From contig JBKBHF010000007.1 of assembly GCA_046297695.1 (NCBI GenBank), positions 1 through 64,000 of the forward strand: a DNA stretch of 64,000 nt, in the 5' to 3' direction. The stretch comes from Permianibacter sp046297695. GTDB taxonomy: Bacteria > Pseudomonadota > Gammaproteobacteria > Enterobacterales > Permianibacteraceae. The first letter of the stretch is position 1. The number at the start of each line of letters is the position of its first letter. The position numbers were made by a program, and so were the translations under genes. Shown here in pieces: positions 32,720 through 42,521 of the stretch. Under the pieces are notes generated by a model. That model had not been told where the DNA came from. It was given only the letters and a program-made list of their open reading frames with translations, and did not search any database.

Positions 32720-33748
32720 TCAGCTGAGCTCGCCTTGCGCGCGCAGCAAGTCAATCCAGTCGCAGTGAAACTGTGCGGGCGCAACGCCGCGCTGGCGATA
32801 GTCCTGATAGACCGCGCGCGCCATGCCTTCCGAGCCGCTGACAAAAATCTCGAAACCGGACAGATCCGGATGGCTCAGACAGGCATGTTGATGCGGCAGG
32901 CCGACCGCGCCGTGCCAGTCGTCACTGGCCTGGCTCAGCACCGGCGTGTAATGCAGGCGCGGATGCTGCTGGCACAGCGCCAGCAAGGCGTCGTGCCAGT
33001 ACAGACCGGCGACGGTCTGGGCGCCCCAGAACAGATGCAGCGCCCGGGTTTCCGCGCGCGCCAGTGACGATTCGATCAGCGCTTTCATCGGTGCAAAGCC
33101 GGTGCCGCCGGCGATCATCAGCAGCGGTCGGTCATTGGCCGGCAGCCGACCGTTGCCGAATGGCAACTCCACCGTAACAATGGTTCGGGTTTGCAGATGG
33201 CGCACCACTTCCAATGCCGAATGGTGATTGGCCACGGCTCGGATGTGCAGCTCCAACTGGGTTTTCTGCTCGGGGGCGCTGGCGATGGAAAATGCCCGCG
33301 CGCTGGCATCCGGCATGATCAGCTGCAGATACTGGCCGGCATGAAACGCCATGGCGCTGTGCGCCGGCGGCGTCAACAACACTCGCCAGGTGTCATCACT
33401 CAAGGCGCTGACTTCCTGGACACGACAGCTGAATTTGCTCACGGCGAACTCACCGGGCGCACGGACATTGCGCCAGTCAATGATGGCATCAGAAAGCGGT
33501 CTTGCCATGCACAGCAGCACATAGCCGTCGGCAATTTCCTGTTCAAACAAACCATAGGGTTTGACATCGTCCTCGTAACCAAGCTGGCCGGCCAGGACAC
33601 GGCCACGGCAGATACCGCAGGCGGCCTGCTGGCAGGCGTGCGGCGCGTCATAACCGAGCCGCAACGCGGCGTCGAGCACGCTCTCGTCGGCGCCTACCTG
33701 CAGACAATGGCCGCTCGGTTGCAGCGTTACCGAAAACGATTTGCTCAC
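32720..33748 (-). CDS. 2Fe-2S/FAD-dependent NAD(P)H reductase (CDP-glucoseen reductase-like)
   Basis: A 342-residue electron-transfer protein. Residues 5-90 are a plant-type ferredoxin domain with HACQQAACGICRGRV and a fourth Cys in YVLLCMARP. Residues 95-190 are a flavin-binding barrel (HAGQYLQLIMPD, RAFSIAS), and the C-terminal NAD(P)-binding domain holds LLMIAGGTGFAPMKALIE. Family members reduce flavin or feed electrons to partner oxygenases or reductases. The GTG beginning VSKSFSVTLQPSG is chosen because it lies four bases after the ubiD stop; an ATG inside ubiD is less likely. Co-transcription with ubiD suggests a link to that enzyme's flavin chemistry, as proposed for similar neighbours. 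Confidence 0.82.
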   Translation of the reverse strand: MSKSFSVTLQPSGHCLQVGADESVLDAALRLGYDAPHACQQAACGICRGRVLAGQLGYEDDVKPYGLFEQEIADGYVLLCMARPLSDAIIDWRNVRAPGEFAVSKFSCRVQEVSALSDDTWRVLLTPPAHSAMAFHAGQYLQLIMPDASARAFSIASAPEQKTQLELHIRAVANHHSALEVVRHLQTRTIVTVELPFGNGRLPANDRPLLMIAGGTGFAPMKALIESSLARAETRALHLFWGAQTVAGLYWHDALLALCQQHPRLHYTPVLSQASDDWHGAVGLPHQHACLSHPDLSGFEIFVSGSEGMARAVYQDYRQRGVAPAQFHCDWIDLLRAQGELS

Positions 33749-33752
33749 CCCA

Positions 33753-35219
33753 TCAATCCAGCCCGAGCTGCTGCCAGATCGCATCCACTTTTTGTTTGAC
33801 GGCCGGCGTCATCGTGATCGGCGTGCCCCATTCCCGGTTGGTTTCGCCCGGCATTTTATTGGTCGCGTCGATGCCCATTTTCGAACCGAGGCCCGAGACC
33901 GGCGAGGCGAAATCCAGGTAGTCGATCGGGGTGTTGTCGATCAGCACGGTGTCGCGGCTCGGATCGACCCGGGTGGTCAGCGCCCACATGACGTCGTTCC
34001 AGTCGCGGGCGTTGACGTCATCGTCGGTGACGATGATGAACTTGGTGTACATGAACTGGCGCAGGAAGCTCCAGATGCCGAGCATCACCCGCTTGGCATG
34101 GCCAGGATACTGCTTCTTCATGGTCACCACGGCGAGCCGGTACGAGCAGCCTTCCGGCGGCAGATAAAAGTCGACAATTTCCGGAAATTGCTTGCGCAGG
34201 ATCGGCACGAACACTTCGTTCAGCGCGACGCCGAGAATCGCCGGTTCATCCGGCGGCCGGCCGGTGTAGGTCGAGTGGTAGATCGGGTCCTTGCGCATTG
34301 TGATCCGTTCAATGGTGAATACCGGAAACGATTCGACTTCATTGTAGTAACCGGTGTGATCGCCGAACGGTCCTTCCGGTGCCATGTCATCGGGATAGAT
34401 ATGGCCTTCGAGCACGATCTCGGCGGAGGCTGGAACCTGCAAATCGCTGCCGAGCGCTTTCACCACTTCGGTTTTCGCACCGCGCAGCAGACCGGCAAAA
34501 CCGTATTCACTGAGGTTGTCCGGCACCGGTGTCACGGCGCCGAGTATCGTCGCCGGATCGGCGCCAAGCGCAACGCAGACCGGAAACGGTTGGCCCGGAT
34601 TGGCTTTTTGAAATTCGAGCAGATCGAGTGCACCGCCGCGATGAGCGAGCCAGCGCATGATGACGCGATTTTTGCCAATGACTTGCTGACGATAAATGCC
34701 GAGATTCTGTCGCGGCTTGTTCGGTCCGCGCGTGATCACGAGGCCCCAGGTGATCAGCGGGCCGGCGTCGCCGGGCCAGCAGGTTTGCACCGGGATCTTG
34801 CTCAAATCGACTGCATCACCTTCCCAGACGATGTCCTGACACGGTGCGCTGCGCACTTCTTTTGGTGCCAGATTCAGTACCTGCTTCCAGACCGGCAGTT
34901 GATCCCAGGCTTCGCGCAGGCCTTTTGGCGGTTCCGGCTGGCGCAGGAACGCCAGCGTTTCGCCAACGTCACGCAGTGCGCTGACGCTGTCCTGACCCAT
35001 GCCGAGCGCGACCCGTTCCGGCGTGCCGAACAGATTCGCCAGCACCGGCATCGTGTGACCTTTGACTTTTTCAAACAGCAGCGCCGGGCCGCCGGCGCGC
35101 AGCACGCGATCGGCGATTTCAGTCATTTCCAGATGCGGATCGACTTCGAGTGCAATACGCTTGAGCTGGCCTTTCTGTTCCAGCAACGCGAGAAAATCAC
35201 GCAGATCGCGGTAAGCCAT
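33753..35219 (-). CDS. ubiD: 4-hydroxy-3-polyprenylbenzoate decarboxylase UbiD
   Basis: A 488-residue prenylated-FMN-dependent decarboxylase of ubiquinone biosynthesis. The family start MAYRDLRDFLALLEQKGQL, the middle HRGGALDLLEFQKANPG and the active-site region APEGPFGDHTGYYNEVESFPVF with its conserved Glu are visible. The C-terminal VTDDDVNARDWNDVMWALTTRVDP and GIDATNKMPGE match UbiD. Length is normal. The reductase gene follows 4 bases after its stop. The prenyltransferase UbiX is not in the window. Confidence 0.96.
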   Translation of the reverse strand: MAYRDLRDFLALLEQKGQLKRIALEVDPHLEMTEIADRVLRAGGPALLFEKVKGHTMPVLANLFGTPERVALGMGQDSVSALRDVGETLAFLRQPEPPKGLREAWDQLPVWKQVLNLAPKEVRSAPCQDIVWEGDAVDLSKIPVQTCWPGDAGPLITWGLVITRGPNKPRQNLGIYRQQVIGKNRVIMRWLAHRGGALDLLEFQKANPGQPFPVCVALGADPATILGAVTPVPDNLSEYGFAGLLRGAKTEVVKALGSDLQVPASAEIVLEGHIYPDDMAPEGPFGDHTGYYNEVESFPVFTIERITMRKDPIYHSTYTGRPPDEPAILGVALNEVFVPILRKQFPEIVDFYLPPEGCSYRLAVVTMKKQYPGHAKRVMLGIWSFLRQFMYTKFIIVTDDDVNARDWNDVMWALTTRVDPSRDTVLIDNTPIDYLDFASPVSGLGSKMGIDATNKMPGETNREWGTPITMTPAVKQKVDAIWQQLGLD

Positions 35220-35311
35220 GGTCGGTGGGCAACGCTACAAAGGGAAAGCCGGACAAGTATACGTGCTGGCGCAGCAGTCAGCGCAGTGACGCGCTGCAAC
35301 GGTGGCTGGCG

Positions 35312-36862
35312 TCAGCGGGTCCATACCGTCAGTCCGGCCAGCTGCTGGCGCCGCGATGGCTGCCGGCTTGCGACCAGATAGGCGGCGGCGAACATCAGCA
35401 GATTGGCCAGCAACATCGTGTAGTAAGCATCGAACGGTGCCCGCCAGCCTTGTGCGATCCAGCCACGGCTGGAGGCAATGGTCCAGGCGGTAAAGACGAT
35501 GGTGCAGCTGATGCCGGCCCAGGCCGCGCGGGCATCACCGCGGGTGGTGAAGAAACCAAGCAGATACAGGCCGAGCAAGCCGCCGCCGAGCAGCGAGATC
35601 AGCACGGTCGAGGTGTCCTGCAGCGTCTTGGTGGTGGCGCTGTACAGGGCAATGCCACCGCCGATCATCAGCACGGTAACGATGACCGAGGTGATCTTGG
35701 CGACGCGCAGATGTTCGGCATCGCTCGCCTGTGGCCGGAAATGGCGCTTGTAGAAATCGACCGAAAACACGGCCGAAATCGCGTTGATGCTGGCATCCAG
35801 CGACGACATTGCCGCGGCGAGCGCACAGGCGAGCACCAGTCCGACAATCCCGGTCGGCAAGTGCTGGGTGATGAAGTGGGGCATGATCTGTTCGGCTTTC
35901 TGGCTGCCGTCGAGCATCGCTGCCGCCTGCGGATCCGGAAATACCTGATAGAACGCGAACAGGGCCGTACCGAGGAACATGTAGAACGCCCAGATCGGCA
36001 GACTCGATACCACGCAGACCAGCATGCCGAAGCGGGCATCGCGATCCGATTTGGCAGCGGCGAAGCGCTGCACGGTGTTCTGGTTGCCGGTGTATTCGGT
36101 CAGCCAGGTCGCGAGACCGAGCAGCAGCAGCATGCTGCCGGTTTTTTCGCTGAGGCTCAGCGACCAGCCGCTCGGCTGCAGCGCGCCGTCTTTCAGATCG
36201 GCAATCGCCAGCTTGCCGTGCTCATTGGCGATAGCAAAAATCTGATCGAGGCCACCGGGCATCGCGTTGACGATCACGATGAGGCAAATGACGCCGCCAA
36301 ATGCCAGCAGCGTGGTCTGCACCAAGTCAGTCCAGATCACGGCATCGATGCCGCCTTGCACGGTGTAAGCACCGACCAACACGCCGGTAATGATTACACA
36401 CCAGACCGGATCGAGGCCGGTGATCTGCTGAATCAGCAGCGCCAGCAGATACAGAATAGTGCTGAGACGCACCAACTGGGCAAGAATGAACGCGATGGCG
36501 CCGTAACTGCGCACCGAGGGGCCGAAACGTTGTTCGAGGTATTCGTACGCAGTCAGGGTTTTGCCGCGGCGAAAGAACGGCAGCACGACATAGGCGGCAA
36601 ACAGCACCGCCAGCGGCAGCATCAGGTTCGGCAGGTAACGCAGCCAGGCGGTCTTGTAGGCATCGGCCGGGTAGGCGACAAAGGTCACCGAACTGATCGA
36701 GGCGCCGACCATCGACAGACCGATGATCCAACCGCGAAAACTGCGACCGCCGACAAAATACTCTTCGGTGCTGGTGTTGCGCTTGGAAAAATACCAACCC
36801 ATCGCCTGCATGCCGAGCAGATACGCGATGATGATGGCGGCATCAATCCAGTGCAGCTGCAT
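35312..36862 (-). CDS. sodium:solute symporter family protein
   Basis: A 516-residue membrane protein with about 13 hydrophobic helices. Family features include EEYFVGGRSFRGWIIGLSMVGASISSVTFVAYPADAYKT in the first helices, TAYEYLEQRFGPSVRSYGA, the sodium-binding region YTVQGGIDAVIWTDLVQ and MSSLDASINAISAVFSVDFYKRHF. It resembles the SGLT/SMCT-like branch of the SSS family, so a sugar, monocarboxylate or similar solute is taken up with sodium. No catabolic neighbour identifies the substrate. Confidence 0.86.
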   Translation of the reverse strand: MQLHWIDAAIIIAYLLGMQAMGWYFSKRNTSTEEYFVGGRSFRGWIIGLSMVGASISSVTFVAYPADAYKTAWLRYLPNLMLPLAVLFAAYVVLPFFRRGKTLTAYEYLEQRFGPSVRSYGAIAFILAQLVRLSTILYLLALLIQQITGLDPVWCVIITGVLVGAYTVQGGIDAVIWTDLVQTTLLAFGGVICLIVIVNAMPGGLDQIFAIANEHGKLAIADLKDGALQPSGWSLSLSEKTGSMLLLLGLATWLTEYTGNQNTVQRFAAAKSDRDARFGMLVCVVSSLPIWAFYMFLGTALFAFYQVFPDPQAAAMLDGSQKAEQIMPHFITQHLPTGIVGLVLACALAAAMSSLDASINAISAVFSVDFYKRHFRPQASDAEHLRVAKITSVIVTVLMIGGGIALYSATTKTLQDTSTVLISLLGGGLLGLYLLGFFTTRGDARAAWAGISCTIVFTAWTIASSRGWIAQGWRAPFDAYYTMLLANLLMFAAAYLVASRQPSRRQQLAGLTVWTR

Positions 36863-36907
36863 GCCGTTACTCCGTTCTTGCTCTTGTTCTTGTTATCAGC
36901 GTTGCGC

Positions 36908-37636
36908 TCAGGCGCCACAGCACTTCTTGTATTTCTTGCCGGAACCACAGGTGCACGGGTCATTGCGGCCGATTTTCTCGACCCGGATCGGCTGCTTGCG
37001 CCAGCTTGACGGATGCTCGGCGAAATACTCGGCGGCAGCCTGCAGTTGCACGGTCAGCGAGTCGACGATGGCTTTGCGCTGGTCGATGCGCAGCGGCGAT
37101 TCGTCCGGGTTGTCGCTGCGCAGATCCTTGCCGTGCGCCAGCGAGAAAATCGCCAGCAGCAGATCTTCAATGCCTTCGTTGTTGTCGCCGGCGGTTTCAT
37201 AATCGGCGGCGAGAAACTCGACGCCGGCCGCAAAGCCTTCGGCCCAGCCGGCACCGTAGCTTGCTTCCCATTCCTGCTGCAGTTCCGCGGTCCAGCTGGC
37301 GTCGTCACCGACTTCCATCAGGATCGGGGTATAGGCGTATTCGCTGTCGCCCCAGAATTGATTGTTGATGTCGATCCAGCGCCGCAGCAGCAAATGGAAA
37401 AACTTTTCGCCGACCGCCTTGTCGGCGAATTCCGGCAGCTTGCCGCCGAACATCAATGGCAGGAAATCGCTCGGATCGATGCGGGCCGCGGCGAGCGCCA
37501 GTGCGCACATCAGGCCGTCAGCGGCCTCGATGGTCATGCCATCGTCGGGATAACCGTCCGAGAACATGATTTGCTCCAATTCGGCCAGTTCTTCGTCGGA
37601 AAAAGGCGCCAGCATCGGTTCGGTGGTCGGGTTCAT
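36908..37636 (-). CDS. YecA/UPF0149 family protein with C-terminal SEC-C motif
   Basis: A 242-residue cytoplasmic protein. Residues 12-175 are a YecA/UPF0149-type helical domain (FSDEELAELEQIMFS, GLMCALALA, EWEASYGAGWAEGF). The C terminus carries the zinc-binding SEC-C motif as RNDPCTCGSGKKYKKCCGA, as at the end of SecA. The function of the family is unclear, with proposed links to secretion or ribosomes. The ATG of MNPTTEP is chosen; the longer frame upstream lacks family similarity. It lies 45 bases downstream of the sodium symporter gene on the same strand. Confidence 0.85.
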   Translation of the reverse strand: MNPTTEPMLAPFSDEELAELEQIMFSDGYPDDGMTIEAADGLMCALALAAARIDPSDFLPLMFGGKLPEFADKAVGEKFFHLLLRRWIDINNQFWGDSEYAYTPILMEVGDDASWTAELQQEWEASYGAGWAEGFAAGVEFLAADYETAGDNNEGIEDLLLAIFSLAHGKDLRSDNPDESPLRIDQRKAIVDSLTVQLQAAAEYFAEHPSSWRKQPIRVEKIGRNDPCTCGSGKKYKKCCGA

Positions 37637-37690
37637 AATGGGCTCGCAAACAGGTGTGCTAAACAAATTGTCGGCAGTGCATAAACGCAA

Positions 37691-37708
37691 CAGGCCCCGC
37701 AGGGCCTG
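37691..37708 (-). terminator. hairpin after rho
   Basis: CAGGCCC-CGCA-GGGCCTG hairpin 20 bases past the rho stop. The following bases on the minus strand (TTGCGTTTAT) are only moderately T-rich, so it is a weak terminator. Confidence 0.5.
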
Positions 37709-37727
37709 TGATGCGCAAACGCATGGC

Positions 37728-38987
37728 TTACTGACGCTTCATCATGTCGAAGAATTCGTCGTTGGTCTTGGTCAGGCCGAGCTTGTCGGTCAGGAACTCC
37801 ATCGCGTCGATGTCCTGCATCGGCGACATGATCTTGCGCAGGATCCACATCTTCTGCAGTTCGGCCGGGGTCGTGATCAGTTCTTCGCGACGGGTGCCGG
37901 AACGGTTGAAGTTGATCGCCGGCCAGATCCGCCGTTCGGCGATCTTGCGGTCGAGGTGCAACTCCATGTTGCCGGTGCCTTTGAATTCTTCGTAAATCAC
38001 TTCGTCCATCTTCGAGCCGGTATCGACCAGCGCGGTGGCGATGATGGTCAGGCTGCCGCCTTCTTCGATGTTGCGGGCGGCACCGAAGAAACGTTTCGGC
38101 TTCTGCAGTGCGTTGGCGTCGACACCGCCGGTCAGCACCTTGCCGGACGACGGGATCACGGTGTTGTAGGCACGGGCGAGGCGGGTAATCGAGTCGAGCA
38201 GGATGACCACGTCTTTCTTGTGTTCGGCGAGGCGCTTGGCTTTCTCGATGACCATTTCGGCGACCTGGACGTGGCGGGTGGCCGGTTCATCGAAGGTCGA
38301 GGCGACCACTTCGCCGCGCACGCTGCGTTGCATTTCGGTGACTTCTTCCGGACGCTCGTCGATCAGCAGCACGATCAGCGTCACTTCCGGATGATTGGCG
38401 GTGATGGCGTGGGCGATGTTCTGCAGCATCATCGTCTTGCCGGCTTTCGGCGGCGCGACGATCAGGCCGCGCTGGCCTTTGCCGATCGGGGCACACAGAT
38501 CGATGACGCGTGCGGTCATGTCTTCGGTGGAGCCGTTGCCGCGTTCCAGCCGCAGCCGCGAATTCGGGTGCAGCGGCGTCAGGTTTTCGAACAGGATCTT
38601 GTTCTTGGCGTTTTCCGGTTTGTCGAAGTTGATGTGATCGACCTTGAGCAGGGCGAAATAGCGCTCGCCTTCCTTCGGCGGCCGGATCTGGCCGGCAATG
38701 GTGTCGCCGGTGTGCAGGTTGAACCGGCGAATCTGACTGGGCGAGACATAGATGTCATCGGGGCCGGCGAGGTAGGAGCCGTCGCTCGAGCGCAGGAAAC
38801 CGAAACCGTCGGGCAGGATCTCCAGCACGCCGTCGCCATAGATCGCTTCGCCGTTCTTGGCGTGGTTCTTCAGGATGGCGAAGATGATGTCTTGTTTGCG
38901 CTGGCGGGCGGTGCCTTCGAGGTTGAAGGTCATCGCGATGTCGGAGAGTTCCTGAGCGGATTTTTTCTTCAGTTCAGTCAGATTCAT
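37728..38987 (-). CDS. rho: transcription termination factor Rho
   Basis: A 419-residue hexameric RNA-dependent ATPase. It begins MNLTELKKKSAQELSDIA, has the RNA-binding cold-shock-like part GVLEILPDGFGFLRS, the Walker A loop GLIVAPPKAGKTMMLQNIA, the Q-loop LTGGVDANALQKPKRFFGAARNIEEGGSLTIIATAL, and the R-loop FKGTGNMELHLDRK. An ATG six codons upstream also opens the frame, but the given start is the standard one. trxA lies upstream on the same strand, an order conserved with rhlB and gppA across gammaproteobacteria. Confidence 0.97.
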   Translation of the reverse strand: MNLTELKKKSAQELSDIAMTFNLEGTARQRKQDIIFAILKNHAKNGEAIYGDGVLEILPDGFGFLRSSDGSYLAGPDDIYVSPSQIRRFNLHTGDTIAGQIRPPKEGERYFALLKVDHINFDKPENAKNKILFENLTPLHPNSRLRLERGNGSTEDMTARVIDLCAPIGKGQRGLIVAPPKAGKTMMLQNIAHAITANHPEVTLIVLLIDERPEEVTEMQRSVRGEVVASTFDEPATRHVQVAEMVIEKAKRLAEHKKDVVILLDSITRLARAYNTVIPSSGKVLTGGVDANALQKPKRFFGAARNIEEGGSLTIIATALVDTGSKMDEVIYEEFKGTGNMELHLDRKIAERRIWPAINFNRSGTRREELITTPAELQKMWILRKIMSPMQDIDAMEFLTDKLGLTKTNDEFFDMMKRQ

Positions 38988-39207
38988 GGGCGGGGCTGTG
39001 TTCACAGATCGGGGGCAACGGGCTGGTAACGGCAGCGCAGGTGCAAAAACGGACGGGCTACCGGCAGCGAGGCCGAGACGGTTTCAGTTCTGGGAGATGG
39101 TTATCGTAACAGGCAGTGGCGGATGGCCACTGGTGCTCAACATAGCATCGAACGGAGGGCGCGTCCAGCCGGGCAGCGCGGGATTCGCACTGCCCGGCTG
39201 GCGAAGA

Positions 39208-39534
39208 TCACAGGTTGCTGTCGAGGAACGCGGTCAGTTGCGATTTGGACAGCGCACCGACTTTGGTGGCGTGAACCTGACCGTTCTTGAACAACATCAG
39301 GGTCGGGATGCCACGAATGCCGTACTTCGGCGGTGTCGCGGCATTCTCGTCGATGTTAAGCTTGGCGACCTTGAGCCGGCCGGCATAATCGGTCGCGATT
39401 TCGTCGAGAATCGGCGCAATCATGCGACAGGGGCCACACCATTCGGCCCAATAATCGACCAGTACCGGCGTCTCCGACTTGAGCACTTCGGCCTCGAAGC
39501 TGGCGTCGCTCAAATAGACAATGTTTTGGCTCAT
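39208..39534 (-). CDS. trxA: thioredoxin TrxA
   Basis: A 108-residue classical thioredoxin. The active site is WAEWCGPCRMIAPILDEIA, the buried stretch LNIDENAATPPKYGIRGIPTLMLFKNG contains the cis-Pro, and the C-terminal helix LSKSQLTAFLDSNL follows. It reduces disulfides in cytoplasmic proteins. It sits between rho (downstream, same strand) and divergent rhlB, exactly as in Escherichia coli. Confidence 0.97.
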   Translation of the reverse strand: MSQNIVYLSDASFEAEVLKSETPVLVDYWAEWCGPCRMIAPILDEIATDYAGRLKVAKLNIDENAATPPKYGIRGIPTLMLFKNGQVHATKVGALSKSQLTAFLDSNL

Positions 39535-39671
39535 GGAAAAAACTCTCCTGGGTAACCGGATCGATACTGCCGGCAGGGACGGCGGATCATCCGTCTAAAC
39601 GGTATTTCACTGCAACTGATACAACACCGGCGGCGGTACCCGAAAGCATGGCCGACCGTCATATGGATAGC

Positions 39672-40955
39672 ATGAGCACACATCTTACCGATATTCGTTT
39701 TGCCTCGCTTGGCCTGCACCCGGCCCTGCTGAAAGCCCTCGACAAAATGGGCTATGTCTACTGCACCCCCATTCAGGCTGCGACCCTGCCCAAGCTTTTG
39801 GCCGGCAAGGACATCGCCGGCCAGGCCCAGACTGGCACCGGCAAGACGGCCGCGTTCCTGCTGGCGACCTTCAACGATTTGCTGACGCTTCCGGCCATCC
39901 AAGGCCGCCGGGCCAATGAACCACGGGCGCTGATCATGGCACCAACCCGGGAACTGGCGGTCCAGATCTATAACGATGGTCTCAAATTGGCCTCGGAAAC
40001 CGACCTGCGACTGACCGTGGTCTACGGCGGCGCCGGCTACGAAGAGCAGCGCAAGAGCATTGAGGGCGGGGTCGATGTCCTGATCGGCACCACCGGCCGG
40101 CTGATCGACTATTACAAGCAGGGCGTCTACGGCCTCGAAGCGATCGACGTGGTCGTGCTCGACGAAGCCGACCGGATGTTTGATCTCGGCTTCATCGCCG
40201 ACATCCGCTACCTGCTGCGCAAGATGCCGCCACCGCACGACCGCTTGAACATGCTGTTCTCGGCAACGCTGTCGCAGCGGGTGCTGGAACTCGGCTACGA
40301 GCACATGAACGATGCCGAGCACGTTCAGGTCGAGGCCGAACAGGTCACCGCCGATCGCGTCCGTCAGGTGCTGTATTACCCGGCCAATGACGAACGCATT
40401 CCGCTGTTGCTCGGTCTGTTCGACACGCTGAAGCCGGAGCGCTCGATTGTCTTCACCAATACCCGCCGTGCCAGCGAAGAAGTCTGGGCCTATCTGGCCG
40501 CCTACGGCCTGAATGCCGGTTTGCTGACCGGCGATGTGCCGCAGAAGAAGCGTCTGGCGCTGCTCGAAGAGCTGAAAAACGGCACGCTGGAAGTGCTGGT
40601 TTGCACCGACGTTGCCGCCCGTGGCCTGCATATCATCGGCATCAGTCACGTGTTCAATTTCGATCTGCCGGATGATCCGGAAGATTACGTGCACCGCATC
40701 GGCCGGACCGCCCGTGCCGGTGCCGAAGGCGATGCGATCAGCTTCGCCAGCGAAGAAACGGCGGTCAATCTGCCCGGCATCGAGAACTACATCGGTTTCA
40801 AGATCCCGACCCAGAGCATCGATCCGGCACTGCTACGCGAGCCGGTGTCGCCGCGCGACATGATCCGGCTGTCGCCGGCGGTGCGCGAACACAAGCCGAA
40901 CCGTCGTGGCGGTGCCCGCAGTCGGCCGGGTGGCGGTCGCCACGGTCGTCGCTGA
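39672..40955 (+). CDS. rhlB: DEAD-box ATP-dependent RNA helicase RhlB
   Basis: A 427-residue helicase. Q-motif FASLGLHPALLKALDKMGYVYCTPIQ, Walker A AQTGTGKTAAF, PTRELAVQ, VLDEADRMFDLGF, SAT motif LFSATLS and motif VI YVHRIGRTARAG are in order. The basic Gly/Arg-rich tail (RRGGARSRPGGGRHGRR) suits RNA binding. RhlB works in the RNA degradosome. The ATG of MSTHLTD is chosen; earlier in-frame ATGs exist 9 and 24 bases upstream. Identification as RhlB rather than RhlE rests on the trxA/rho/gppA context. Confidence 0.92.
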   Translation: MSTHLTDIRFASLGLHPALLKALDKMGYVYCTPIQAATLPKLLAGKDIAGQAQTGTGKTAAFLLATFNDLLTLPAIQGRRANEPRALIMAPTRELAVQIYNDGLKLASETDLRLTVVYGGAGYEEQRKSIEGGVDVLIGTTGRLIDYYKQGVYGLEAIDVVVLDEADRMFDLGFIADIRYLLRKMPPPHDRLNMLFSATLSQRVLELGYEHMNDAEHVQVEAEQVTADRVRQVLYYPANDERIPLLLGLFDTLKPERSIVFTNTRRASEEVWAYLAAYGLNAGLLTGDVPQKKRLALLEELKNGTLEVLVCTDVAARGLHIIGISHVFNFDLPDDPEDYVHRIGRTARAGAEGDAISFASEETAVNLPGIENYIGFKIPTQSIDPALLREPVSPRDMIRLSPAVREHKPNRRGGARSRPGGGRHGRR

Positions 40956-40970
40956 GCGTCGTCAGTCGCA

Positions 40971-42482
40971 ATGCCGCGCTCCAGCCTGAAAGACAATCCG
41001 CCGCGACACGAGATCGTCGCGGCGGTCGATCTCGGTTCCAACAGTTTTCACATGAGCGTGGCCCGCGTCGTTGACGGCGGCCTGCAGACGCTCGGCCGTA
41101 TCAAGGAGCGGGTGCAGCTCGCCGCTGGCCTTTACGATGACAAGCGGTTGTCGGAAGAGGCGATCCAGCGCGGTGTGGAATGCCTGAAAGTGTTCGGTCA
41201 GCGCCTGAAAGGCATGCATCCTGATGCCGTGCGCGTGGTCGGCACCAATACCTTACGCCTGGCGAAGAATGCCGGTGAATTCCTGCAGCGCGCCGAAGAA
41301 GTGCTCGGCTTTCCGATCGAAGTCATCGCCGGCAAGGAGGAAGCGCGGCTGATCTATGCCGGCATTGCCCATACCCGGGCCGAGAAAGATCGCCGGCTGG
41401 TGATCGACATCGGCGGCGGTTCGACTGAAATCATCATCGGCACCGGCTTCAGCCCGCAACTGCTCGATTCGCTGCAGATGGGCTGTGTCTCGTATGAACG
41501 GCAGTTTTTCGCCGGTGGCGAGATCAACAAGACCCGATTCAAAGCGGCGCAAATGCAGTGCTATCTGGAACTGCAAACGGTAGAGCAGCGCTACCGCAAA
41601 CTCGGTTGGCAGCTCGCCATCGGCAGCTCCGGCACCATCATCAGCATCGCCGACATCCTGCGTGCCCGTTATGACGATGGCAGCATCACGCTGTCGCGGC
41701 TGACCGAGTTGCGCGACGAAATCATCGAGCTGGGCCATGCCGACAAACTGAAACTGCCGAGTCTCAATGACGATCGCCGCAGCATTTTTGCCCCCGGGCT
41801 GGCGATTCTGCTGTCGTGTTTCGAGATTTTCGGCATCGCCCAGATGCAGGCGACCGAAGCGGCATTACGCGAAGGCCTGCTGTATGAACTCGTTGGTCGC
41901 TTCACCCATCTCGATGTGCGTGAGCGCAGCATTTACGGTTTGGTGCATCGGCATCAGATCGATCTGGAGCAGGCCGAGCGGGTGCGTGAAACGGCGCTGA
42001 TGCTATACCGGCAAGTGGCCGCCGATTGGCACCTCGATGAACCGGAACTGCAAGCCATCCTTGGCTGGGCCGCGATGGTGCACGAGATCGGTCTCATCAT
42101 CAGCTATGGCCAGATGCACAAGCACGGCGCCTACGTGCTGACCCATAGCGACATCGACGGCTTTTCCCAACAGGAAAAGCAATTGTTGGCGCTGCTGGTG
42201 CGGGCGCATCGGCGCAAATATCCGGAAGACGAATTTGCCAATGTGCCGAAATACTGGCGGCTGAAAGCCAAACGATTGGTGCGGCTGATTCGGTTGGCCG
42301 TGTTGCTGCATCACCGCCGTTCGGACGAACCCTTGCCGAAATTGAAACTGGAAGTTGAGCGCGAATTGCTGCGCCTGCAGTTTCCGCGCGGCTGGTTGGA
42401 AACGCACACCTTGATGCGCGCCGATCTGGAGCAGGAGCGGGTATACAGCAGCGATGCCAAGTTGCCGTTTGAATTTGACTGA
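40971..42482 (+). CDS. ppx: Ppx/GppA phosphatase (exopolyphosphatase / guanosine pentaphosphatase)
   Basis: A 503-residue protein of the ASKHA fold. Phosphate-binding loops VAAVDLGSNSFHM and LVIDIGGGSTEIIIG are visible, along with the family stretch VVGTNTLRLAKNAGEFL. The long C-terminal part contains an HD-like helical region (AAMVHEIGLIISY). It hydrolyses polyphosphate or pppGpp; which one cannot be told from sequence. It starts 16 bases after rhlB. Confidence 0.93.
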   Translation: MPRSSLKDNPPRHEIVAAVDLGSNSFHMSVARVVDGGLQTLGRIKERVQLAAGLYDDKRLSEEAIQRGVECLKVFGQRLKGMHPDAVRVVGTNTLRLAKNAGEFLQRAEEVLGFPIEVIAGKEEARLIYAGIAHTRAEKDRRLVIDIGGGSTEIIIGTGFSPQLLDSLQMGCVSYERQFFAGGEINKTRFKAAQMQCYLELQTVEQRYRKLGWQLAIGSSGTIISIADILRARYDDGSITLSRLTELRDEIIELGHADKLKLPSLNDDRRSIFAPGLAILLSCFEIFGIAQMQATEAALREGLLYELVGRFTHLDVRERSIYGLVHRHQIDLEQAERVRETALMLYRQVAADWHLDEPELQAILGWAAMVHEIGLIISYGQMHKHGAYVLTHSDIDGFSQQEKQLLALLVRAHRRKYPEDEFANVPKYWRLKAKRLVRLIRLAVLLHHRRSDEPLPKLKLEVERELLRLQFPRGWLETHTLMRADLEQERVYSSDAKLPFEFD

Positions 42483-42487
42483 ATTGC

Positions 42488-42520
42488 AGAAGCGAGCCGC
42501 CCCATGAGGCGGCTTCTTTC
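42488..42520 (+). terminator. terminator of the rhlB-ppx unit
   Basis: AGAAGC(GA)GCCGCC, a CCATGA loop and GGCGGCTTCT followed by TTCT give a stable hairpin five bases past the ppx stop. Confidence 0.75.
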
Positions 42521-42521
42521 T

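Noticed and set aside
33741..35381. Plus-strand open frame of 546 codons across ubiD
   Set aside because: Antisense shadow of ubiD, with Arg/His/Gln-rich content and no RBS.
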